DNA from: Chlorella sorokiniana
Taxonomy: Eukaryota; Chlorophyta; Trebouxiophyceae; Chlorellales; Chlorellaceae
DNA: 64,000 bases
Assembly (NCBI GenBank): GCA_025917655.1
Contig: CP084612.1
Coordinates: 1,240,001-1,304,000 of the forward strand
Reading direction: 5' to 3'
The notes beneath the pieces were generated by a model. That model was given only the letters and a program-made list of their open reading frames with translations, did no database searches and was not told the DNA's origin. A program made the translations under genes and the position numbers. Shown piece by piece: positions 43,344 through 52,809 of the stretch; positions within the stretch are counted from its first letter, which is position 1, and every line of letters starts with the position of its first letter.

Positions 43344-45744
43344 TCACTCGCTGTCTGTCGCCGCGTTGTCGCCCAGCTGCCGCCCGTGCTGCCCCTGAGC
43401 CAGCTCCTGTTCCGCCTCAAATGCGATGCGGCTCATCTCTGCGGCCACAGAACCCTGGGCGCCGTGAGTCGCCGCAAGAATTGCAGCCGCCGCGTGCGCC
43501 GCCGCCAGCGCCTGCGACGGCTGCTCTAAAAGGTGCGCCAGCTTGGCGATCGAGGCGTGCAGCAGCCCCAGCTGCGGCCACACCTGCATGCATGCAGGAT
43601 GCAGAGGAGCATCATGCAAGCATTCTGGCGGCCTCTGCGAAACATCCTTGTTTGCACCAGGCCCGCGGGCGGGTCAAGGCAGCCGGCTTGGCACCGCTGG
43701 CCTTCGTGCCCGCCCCTCTCCCGGCCTCGCCTGCGGGTAGGCCTGCTTGTACAGCGGTGCCAGCTGCGTGGCAGCTTCCAGCGCCGCCGCCCACTGTCCC
43801 GCCGCCAGCGCCGCGCGGTGCAGGTCCGCCAGCAGGCGCATGCGCAGCACGTGGCGAGGGCCCAGCATCAGCCCGCCCGGTGCCGCGCACAGCGCACGCA
43901 ATGCAGACCGCAGCTGCTGCAACGCCGCCTCGGCCCGGCCGTCGCCCAGCAAGCCCTCCAGCTCGTGCTGCAGCCGCAGCGCTGCGATGTACCGCTCCGC
44001 CAGGTGTTGTACAGCCGCCGTGTGCTCCCCAGGGGCGCCGGGCCACCAGCAGTGGATGGCTGCCGCCCGCTGCGCCGCCTCTGCCGCAGCCTGAGCGCCG
44101 GCCTTACCCCCGCTGGCACCGGCGTCTGCATTCAGGATTGCTGCTGGTAACGCTGGTACTGTCGCCCCCGCATCTATTTGGTCTTCCACCTCCTCTTCGA
44201 CCCGAACGAGGCTGTCGCTGCTGCCGCTGCCGCCCCATCGCATGCCTCAGCTTGCTGCAGCGCCCCACATGCCGCCCCAGGCGCCCCATCCCGCTGAACC
44301 GCCGCCAGCTCCACATCTCGCTCGTCGTGCGGCCACGGCGGCCGCTCGCGATCATACAGCCGCAGCTGCGCGGCTCCCCCGCCGCGCCGCAATCCAGGGG
44401 CAGCACGCAGGCCGGCTGCTGCTGGGGCAAGCACTGCATCACTGCTTGCGCCACTGTGCTGCTGCTGCCACTGGCACTGTCCCCCTCCGGTGTGCCTCCG
44501 CTGCCTGCATCGATGTTGAACAGGTGGTGCCGCAGCAGCGCGGCGCGGCGCTCCCAGCGCGGCGCAGCCAGCTCCACATATGCGGTGGCCACCTCCTCCC
44601 CCGGCTGGATGGGCCGCACCGCCCTGCGCAGCGCACGCGGCAAGCGAAACCGGGCAAGCCTGAGCTGTTGCTGGGGGCCTCGTGCCAAGGCCGCTCACGA
44701 GCGAAAACCTTTCAGCGTGCTGCAGTAGCTCGCTGTGCCCGGCGGCGCTGGGAGCTGATGAGGCACCTCACCCCCCGGTGCGCACTGCTCGCCTGAAGAG
44801 CATGCGCCCCCCGGAATGTGTGCACCGCGTTGGGCCGGCAGTCGTGGTTGACCAGCGCCCCCAGCGGGAAGATGCCCACCGCCAGCGGCTGCAGCTCGTC
44901 ATCGCTGCAGGGGCGGCAGAGGGGCGGGGAGCGAGCAGGCGGGCGCTGGGCAGCGCGGGAGGGAGGCTCCGCAGCGGCACCGCTCCACGCCTGGCAACAC
45001 ACCAGCAGCTGCTCCGATACGCCTGCCCATGCGACAATGGGAGAGCCCCGCTCACGTTATGGTGTGACTGTTGCAACCGAAGCGGGCCAGAAGCTGGGCG
45101 AGGTCGCGGGCGGTGACGGCGGCGGCGGCGGCAGGCGCGGCGGCCTGCAGCAACGCGTGCGCTCCGGCGCCCATCTGGGCGCACTCCAGCTTGGCCTCGT
45201 CCTGCATGCGCTCCCAGTGGTGCAGCAGCCCCATGACCTCGACAAAGCGGCTGGGGTTGCCGCCGGCTGCGTCCCCCGCCTGCCGCGCCTGCCAGTGGCG
45301 CAGCACGCAGCGCAGCGCCAGGCGCACGGCGGTGGGCGGCACGCGCGGCGCGCAGGAGCGCAGCGCCTGGCACTCCAGCCTGTGCGCGCCGGCTTGCCAG
45401 GCGCTGCGCTGGTGGTCGCGGCTCAAGTAGCAGGCCAGCCTGCAGGCGCTGCACCTGCGCAGCGGCAAGCGGCAGGGGGGGGTGCAGGCCTCCATTGGGG
45501 CTTGAATCACAACAAGTACCGCTCTGAAATCAGGCAAATCGCAAAGCACTGCCCCACCTGAGCGGCTGCGTGGCAAAAGCCAAGCAGCAGTCGCAATATT
45601 TGCCGATCTGCTCATTGATCAAACACCAGGCCGCAGCGTCGTCTTGCAAAACAATCTCGCCCGGCTGGAAGGCCCTGTCCGCCCAATGCGTCGGCCCTTG
45701 GCGTCCTGTCCCTCCTCTATGTGCCAACCAGCGCTAGGAGGCAT
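43344..45744 (-). CDS. SMYD-type SET and MYND domain protein lysine methyltransferase
   Basis: The ATG at 45744 gives MPPSAGWHIEEGQDAKGRRI, then DRAFQPGEIVLQDDAAAWCL (start of the split SET domain). The MYND zinc finger is YCDCCLAFATQ...RRCSACRLACYLSRDHQRSA then GAHRLECQAL. A helical insert follows, then SET-C: FPLGALVNHDCRPNAVHTFR, with the NHxCxPN motif that forms the SAM and substrate pocket, and PIQPGEEVATAYVELAAPRW ERR. The C-terminal TPR-like region reads LLADLHRAALAAGQWAAALE and VWPQLGLLHASIAKLAHLLE, ending AATDSE, as in animal SMYD1-3. A frame break of one base is likely near 45690 (GRRI to DRAF), and exon edges around 44100-44300 are uncertain. Substrate unknown; SMYDs methylate histone and cytosolic proteins. 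It converges on mS35 with 227 bases between the stops. Confidence 0.83.
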
Positions 45745-46055
45745 CTCTGTATCCAGATAATGGTCGGTGTGTGATGTTCACCTAGGCAGGGCACACATGC
45801 ATTGCCAACTGAGACGTGTGGCGGCAGCGATAGCGACGGTTCAAGGCAGTGCATGTCACAAGGACAGAAGTGGCTGGATGATGACAAGGGGCTCCTTTAT
45901 GTGCTCAACGAAGTGGTAAACTCTACATCCATATGAAGCCCACCTGAGCCGCCGACAGGACAACGCCAGCGCGGCAGCTTCGCTGGCGACTGGCGGGCGG
46001 CACAGTTCCTATCCAAAGGCTATGGCTAGGGACGGCGGACACCTACGGATCACTG
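45745..46055. promoter_or_regulatory. divergent promoter, SMYD / TauD-like dioxygenase
   Basis: 311 bases between divergent ATGs at 45744 (-) and 46056 (+). No specific element recognised. Confidence 0.35.
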
Positions 46056-47597
46056 ATGTTAGCTGTAAGAATCGGCTCGAGGTCCCTATATCGGTTCTGC
46101 GGGGTCTCCTCGCGTCGTGACATGTCCGTGAAGAGCACAGAGCGGCCCTACACGCTCATACCGCTTCCAGTGTTTGGCGCGGAGGTTACAGGCATCGACC
46201 TGAAAGAGGCCGTAAGCGAGGAAGTCGTTGAGAAGATCAAGGAGGACGTCGCAAAGTGCGACACACGCCCGCCGCTCCCCACTGCTGCTTGACTTCCTCG
46301 CCACCTGATGCACGCCCCTGCCCCACAGGCACCGCCTGCTTGTGTTCCGGGACCAGGGTGTGGTGAGCGGCGAGCGCCACGTGCAGATCAGCAATTGGTT
46401 TGGGCCGTGTGAGTCCACTTTCTACAAGCACCACCGCAGCCCGCACCCTGACGTCTTTCGCGTCTCAAACGATCGCTCTGAAGGCTGCACAGGTGAATCA
46501 ATCTTTGAATCACTGAATTGCAGGCATGCGCCTCTCTGCGCATAAGTGGTGCGCTTTGGGGGTGTCTCAATGTCAGGCTGCCAGCATTGCCGCTGCAGGC
46601 GTGGGGCGGACGGGCTGGCACATTGACGGCTCCTTCCAGACCGCCCCCTTCAGCCACGCGCTCTACCACATTGTCAGCTGCCCAACACAGGGCAATACAG
46701 GTGAGGTGCAGGGCTTCCCTCGATACAGGTGAGGTGCAGGGCTTCCCTCCCCGCCTGTTGGCCCTGAGGGGCTGCTGATGCTTGATGCTGCATCAGCCAG
46801 TGCTCAGCCCAGCCTTCGAGCCCTCACCTTCTGCGCAGTCTTTGCGCCCCTGCATGAGATTGTGGCCTCGCTGGCACCTGAGCAACGCGCCAGGTGGGAC
46901 CGCCTGTTCATGCTCAGCGACCGTCGCTATCGAGAACCTAAGCCCCTGCTGTGAGTGGGGGTGGGACGGGTGTGCCGCGGGTAGATGCTCTGCTTTGTGA
47001 GCCTGCCAGCCTTTTAACCGGGCACGAAAGATGTACCAGTCCAAGCGTACCCCATCCTTCTGCCTGCGCAGATACCAGCACCCGCTGACGGGGCTGGACA
47101 CGCTCTGCTTTCACCTGGGTGCGTGGCTTTGCAGCTGCCTGCGTGGTCGCACCATCGCTGGCACTCGCACCCGCCGCTGCAGCCCCGCATGCATGCACAG
47201 CAAGCTGGTGAGCCCATCCCCTGCCAGCCATCAAGAACCTGCCCGCCCCGCTTCTCCCACCGCTGCCGCAGGCATGACGGAGGGCTTTGTGTGGGATTAC
47301 GGCACGCCGCAGCAGCGCGTGGCCACCGGCGAAGAGACGCAGGCGCTTCTGGAGGAGATGGAGCAGGTGTTTGCCAGCGCCGCGCGCCACCTGCTGTACG
47401 CTCACAAGTGGCGGCCGGGCGACTTCATTGTCAGCGACAACCTTGCGCTGGGGCACGAGGCGTCGCCGGAGACGCAGCTGCCGCGCGACGAGGTGGGGCT
47501 GCGGGTGATGCACCGCACCACGGTCCAAGGGAGGCACGTCCCGCGCAGCGGCGACCGCCGGCCGGCAGAGCGGCCGGCCGGCCCTGCAAGCGGGTAG
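46056..47597 (+). CDS. TauD/TfdA-type Fe(II)/2-oxoglutarate dioxygenase
   Basis: Non-haem iron dioxygenase. From the ATG at 46056 a basic N-terminus (MLAVRIGSRSLYRFCGVSSR) may be a mitochondrial signal; an inner ATG starts MSVKSTERPYTL. Then come LPVFGAEVTGIDLKEAVSEE, HRLLVFRDQGVVSGERHVQI, SNWFGPCESTFYKHHRSPHP and the iron motif HxD in VGRTGWHIDGSFQTAPFSHA. FAPLHEIVASLAPEQRARWD, YQHPLTGLDTLCFHLG and MTEGFVWDYGTPQQRVATGE follow. The distal iron His and the 2-oxoglutarate Arg are in GLRVMHRTTVQG, and the stop is at 47595-47597. The YQHPxTG...MCFHLG-like block and GFVWDYG are those of eukaryotic TauD-like proteins. The substrate cannot be told; family members use taurine, alkyl sulfates, 2,4-D or carnitine precursors. 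Confidence 0.82.
46696..46750 (+). repeat. 28-bp tandem duplication containing the 5' splice site
   Basis: TACAG|GTGAGGTGCAGGGCT occurs at 46696 and again 28 bases later (second GT at 46729), so the exon end and donor are present twice in tandem in the dioxygenase gene. Confidence 0.88.
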
Positions 47598-47834
47598 CAT
47601 GGCCCTGGGTTACCGCTGTTGTCTGACAGCGATTATGGAACAGATGTGATCGACTGAATGGAATGAAGGCTGGGATGTGCGACAGGCGTTGCAATTGTGT
47701 GCTGAGATCAGCGACATGCCTTGTCAGCACGGCGCTCCCGGTAGTCACCTGGTTGCCAGAATGTGGAAAGGCAATGCTCTTTTGATCTCCTTTTCTTCTC
47801 TTGGCGGTTTCATCAGCACGTTATCTCCTTGACC

Positions 47835-48710
47835 ATGTCCCGGTTGAAAGCAGTGGTGTTTAGAGGACAGGAGGCCGTCGCGCAACTTCTGCACGCTCTT
47901 CTTTTCTACGCCACCCGGCTGCTCGCTGCTTATGAGCGCCTGGTAGGTGCCCTCGCTGGGGCGGTGGTGGGCAGCGTAGAAGGGCTGTGCCAGGGCCTCA
48001 AGGCGGGGGCGCCGGCGCCGCTGCCCCCGCCGCTGCCGCCAGCCACTCCGGTGGACTCCGCGGCAGAGCCGCTGACCAGCGTGGTGCCCTCAGGCAAGGA
48101 TGGCGCAGTGCATGCACCCAGGCCAGCACGCCCGCCAGTCCAAGTTGCTGTGGTGACGGCTGCAGCAACCATGGCACCCACGGTCGCGGCCCCTCCTCAA
48201 AAGCCAGCCGTGCCAGCCAAGACGCCCGAGCCTCGCACGCCCGTGCGCCAGCACCCGCTGCCAGCGCCAGCGCACTCGCCGGCAGACAGCCGGCCGCCGG
48301 CCGTGACGCAGCTGGCGTCGTTCCCGGTGCCAGTCGGCAGCCACCCCAGCTCTGTTGCCAGCACCAAGGGCGAGGATGAAGAGCCTCACGCGCCAGCTGG
48401 AGCAGCGGCTGCAGTTGGGCCCTCCCCACTGAAGCCAAAGGGTGTGGTTGACGGCTTCCCGGCCAACCCGCCGACGGCAGAGGCTGAGAAGACCAGCGGC
48501 CCTTCCACACCCCTCCAGGTCAGCGCACACACCTGCTCATGCTCTGTGCTTTAGCCCCCGCTAGCGGGTTTCAGGAGCGACGCAGCTGATGCATGGCTGT
48601 TTTCTGTGCAGGCTACCGCCGGCAAGAAGAAGAAGCAGAAGCGCGGGCCTCTTCGCGGGCCGCTGCACAAGGCGGGGAAGGAGATGAAGAAGCTCTTTGG
48701 CATGCAGTGA
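47835..48710 (+). CDS. unknown Pro/Ala-rich protein with basic C-terminus
   Basis: Two exons with matching phase, 47835-48518 and 48612-48710, make 260 residues with no frame break. The first about 55 residues form an amphipathic or weakly hydrophobic helix region (AQLLHALLFYATRLLAAYER, LVGALAGAVVGSVEGLCQGL). The middle is low-complexity and Pro-rich (PLPPPLPPATPVDS, PPQKPAVPAKTPEPRTP) and is expected to be disordered. The last exon is strongly basic (GKKKKQKRGPLRGPLHKAGK EMKKLFGMQ) and looks like a nuclear or membrane-binding tail. The N-terminal helix recalls lipid-droplet-associated or membrane-skimming segments, but I cannot assign a family. Confidence 0.6.
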
Positions 48711-48945
48711 GCTTCGCTTGCTCCTGCCAGCGTGCCCCCTATTGTGGGCCCAGGCCTCCCGACGCGTGCGGGTTTTTCTTGTTAGCGGAAGCTGGCAACG
48801 GCGGCCAGCAGCGTTCCACCGCCACCTTGCGATTTTGATTGTTATCGCGTGCCCACTGACGTGGCAGTAGATATTCTGTACTGCTCAACCATATGTTGGT
48901 GCAGTGCTCCTCGGCAATTAAGTTCAGGGGGAGCAAGTTCCAAAT

Positions 48946-50491
48946 TTATTGATGTGCAGCCCAAATCGCACATACATCGTGTGCAGAACCAGTGATAGCG
49001 GACAGCGTAGCGATTTTGTAAATCCTTAAGGCTGGAAACTTGCGTGGACCGCGCCAGTCAGTCACGAGGACAACCCAGGGAAGGGGCTCACCCAGGTGCA
49101 TCCAGCAAAGCGCTTGCAGGCAAGCCACGAGTTGGCGCACAGGGCACAGCACAGCATGGCGCGGATGGCGCAGGGCGCCGACCCCCAGCGCGTGCCACAG
49201 CAGCCTGTCGCCCGCGTCGGCAGCACTGGCCAGCGCCGCGCGCCACCCCGCGTGGCTTCCAGGAGGGGCTGCAGGGGGCTTCCATGCGTACACGGACGCC
49301 AGGGTGGGCAGCAGCAGCGCCAGCAGCAGGCGCAGGAAGGCCACGAGTGCTGTGCAGGCCGCCTCGCTGTCCCCATCTGCAGGGGGATGGATGCCCAGGA
49401 GCATGGGCATGGCCTGCCGCTGCCCTCCCACCAGCGAGGCCACGTTAGTGGGCCATCAAGCTGGCGATGGGCAAGCCCACCTGCTGCGGCCGCCACGCCG
49501 CCGCCTGTGGTGTCCAAGGGCGGTGCACTGAGGAGCATGCAGGAGTTGGCGTCTAGCGCAGCGGCTGCCCACTGCAGGCGCTGGCGGCTGAGCCGGTCTG
49601 ACAGGAGCTGGGAGGCGCAGTGGGCGCCGCCGTCCCGGGTCAGCACCAGCACGCCCAGCTGGGTGACCAGCGCAGCAAGCGGAGACTGCCGCATGAGCAG
49701 GCTGAGGACGGCGAGCGGCAGCAGCCGCGTGCCTGCAAGGGCGGAGGGGGAGGGGCGCTCTGCGTGGCTGCGGTGCAAGCAGCTGCCGGCGGGCAGCGGC
49801 AGGGTGCCGCAGCGCTGCAGGCTGCGTGTGCAGCAGGCATGAAGCGCATGCGGGCAGGGCAGCGCTCAAGGCCCAACGGCGCGCCTGTGCCCAGGCGGAG
49901 GAGGTCCATAAGGAGGCCCACAGGGCCGGGTGAGGCGGGGGCCTGCAGGATCCGGGATCCGCTTGCCTGCAGGCAGGCTCGATCGAGCTTGAGCGGGCGG
50001 GAGGTGCCGGTCAGAGGCAGGCCAGCAATCGGCGGCCAGGGGGCTAGCCAGCAGCAAGGTGCTGTCATGAACGGCGCAGGATGGCTCACCCCGGTTGGGC
50101 AGATGGCTCCGCACAGCAGCGGCAGCAGTCGAACCAACATCAAGAGCCAGCGCCTGCGGCGGCGAGGGGGCGCGGGGGCGGCAAGGGACCATGACATTGG
50201 CTGACGAGCAGGGGACCGGCGTCACTTAGACTTTGCAGTGCGTAGGCACATTCACCTGTTCCTGAGGTACCACTGAGGCAGGAGCAGCATGAGCAGTAAG
50301 CCGCAAGTCAGAGTTGCCAGAACGGAGGCGGGCTGCCAGGCCGGGGCAAGGCCGTCTGCGGTTTGGTGCGTCCGATGAACAACTGTCAGGGCCACTTGTG
50401 CCGCAGTGAATGTGGCTTGTGCTGCGAGGTCATGTAGCGCAGGTGACTTCGGCTGGCACTGGGCATCGGAGCTGCGCTCGTGCTGCAACAT
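48946..50491 (-). CDS. multi-pass membrane protein, function unknown
   Basis: The ATG at 50491 begins MLQHERSSDAQCQPKSPALH. At least four hydrophobic segments follow in successive exons: VLATLTCGLLLMLLLPQWYL, WLLMLVRLLPLLCGAICPTG, RLLPLAVLSLLMRQSPLAAL VTQLGVLVL and TALVAFLRLLLALLLPTLAS VYAW. The C-terminal part (SAADAGDRLLWHALGVGALR, LVACLQALCWMHLGEP) is moderately hydrophobic. The stop at 48946-48948 depends on the last exon edge, which is uncertain. No transporter or enzyme signature is seen. It resembles lineage-specific Chlorella-type membrane proteins only in its general look. Confidence 0.5.
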
Positions 50492-51295
50492 TTGTTACGG
50501 TCGGGCACGTCTTGCCGCGCAGCCGCAACTGGGACCGCGACCCCGTCCAGGCACGCCGGGTCTAACCACCGCACAGATCAGTTGCTGACAGGCTCTCTAG
50601 CCATGATTCTGCCGCCAGAACGATGCCAAGCGGGGGCACGCGAGCTTTCTGCTTGTTCTGCGTCTGCACACGCCGTGCCCGGCAAGAGGGACAGCGCAAA
50701 GACTCCTTCAACGAGCCATGCTCATTGTGGGATGGTCTGCGTTAGCGAATCCGGGCACACAACGAGATGGCCATTAAATCTCTCACGGCCCAAAAGTGCC
50801 TGCTCGGTGAGTCCAGACACGCACAATCAATCACAAATGCGGTGCTGCACGCCCGGATGTTCAGCGCATCCCGCAATGGAGAAGTGTGCCTGCATCCACC
50901 GACGGCGCTGTGCAGGGCCTGCCCAGACTGCCCAGTCATCGTCCTGAAATGCAGACTATACGGGCCTTACAAGGCATGCTTGTGCCAATGGCACCATGCT
51001 TGCTTGTTGTCACAAATCATTACGCGTGAGGTGGGACTGACACCGACAGTTCTTGCTCGCTAGCACCAAAGCGTCACACAGCGACAGGCGACGCGGACCG
51101 AGCAGCGCGGGAAGAGAGGCAGCAGCACTCAATAACTCGGCCAAAACAAAGGGCGCTGGCAGGGGGCGGTGGACCATTAAAGGTGGTTTGATGCGGTGGG
51201 GGAATAGGTGGAGTGGCGGCACGTGCAGCGGGCAGCAGCGGGGTGGCAGCAGCTCCATTTCAGGGTCTGGGCACCACCCAGCTGCTAGATCCTGT
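50492..51295 (-). other. intergenic / H+-PPase 3' UTR with TGTAA at 50967-50971
   Basis: 804 bases between same-strand genes. On the minus strand TGTAA occurs at 50971-50967, about 325 bases after the H+-pyrophosphatase stop, and is its likely poly(A) signal. The remainder (50492-50960) should contain the promoter of the membrane-protein gene. No other gene seen. Confidence 0.45.
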
Positions 51296-52777
51296 TCACT
51301 TGAAGAACTGGAAGAGCAGGCCATCCTGCAGTGCGAAAGACGGAAAGACAGCAGCCGTAAGGTTAGGTGGCAGCTGATGCTGAGCAGAACCTGCTGGCCG
51401 TGATCCACTGGCTGGCGCCGGCGCAGCTCAACGCATCTAAGCAGGCGGCTTGCCTTGGTGTGAGCAAGGAAGAAGGGAGCCAGGACCAGGCTCTCCACGG
51501 CCTGCAGGGCAGAAACAAGGCGCAACGCTTCAAGCACAGGGTGCGACGGCGCTCGCAGGCACGGCTTTTGGCGCCCTGCAGCGCAGCGCCGCCCACCATG
51601 AGCTTGATGAGGATGTTGAGGCTGGGGCCGGAGGTGTCCTTCAGCGGGTCGCCCACGGTGTCGCCAATCACAGCGGCCTGAGGATAAGGAGTGGGACAGA
51701 GAGAAGAGGGGCGGGCAGCGCATCAGCAGAAGAACCCATGCGCAAGGTGCATTTTTGGTCCACGGCGATTGACGACCACCCCAGTAGACCCCCACCACCC
51801 ACCACCACCACAGTCCGCACCCCTCCACACCCACACACCTTGTGTGCGTCGGAGCCCTTGCCGCCCAGCTCGCGCGCATGCTCCGAGGCGCCGGCCTCAA
51901 TGTACTTCTTGGCGTTGTCCCAGGCTCCGCCGGTGTTGGACATGGAGACAGCCATCTGCACGCCGCTCACCAGGGCGCCGGCCAGCACGCCTGCAGAGCG
52001 GGGCGGGGGGCAGGCAAAGGGCGTGGGCGGGGGGACGCGGTGGTGCAGAGCAGCTGCGGACAGAAGCTCTGTGGGGCCTGGTCTGGTGGTGCAGGTTGCT
52101 GAGCAGCAGCAGCCGCCGCGTGGCGCCGGGCCGGGTTGATGCTCATCATGCCCGCCCCCACGAGCGCATGCCGCACCTGCCAGGGTGCGCACGCCAAACA
52201 GGGTGCCCACGATGAGGGGGTGCCCATGACCAGGAAGCCGGGGGACCATCTCCGAGATGGAGGCGGCGGTGGAGATCTCCACGCAGCGGCGGTAGTCGGG
52301 GCGGGCGGTGCCCTCCATGAGGCCCGGGATGGTGTTGAACTGGTTGCGCACCTCCTCCACCATCGCCAGCGCAGCCTTGCCCACGCTCTTCATGGTCATG
52401 GCGGAGAACCAGTAGGGGAGCATGGCGCCCACCAGCAGGCCGGAGAAGACCTGCAGAGAAGCGCAACGCAGACCCGGGCGCGGTGGGAATGTCTTGGCGG
52501 CAGGCCGCGTAAACGCACGGCATCAGGAAGGGTGCAGGGGCACTCTCGTCCGCTGCAGCGGCCCTCTGCATGCTGCACCCGCAGCATTTCAAGGCTGCTG
52601 AGGGGGAGGGCCTGCAGCGGGGTCCCTCCAAAACAGGCACTCCGCTGTTGCCAGCCCCCACCCGCCCACACACCCACCTCGGGGTCCAGGATGGAGGAGT
52701 CGACCATGGAGATGCCGGCGCGGGTGATGTAGGCGCCAAACAGCGCCAGGGAGACGAGCGCGGCGGAGCCGATGGCA

Positions 52778-52809
<32 letters not shown>

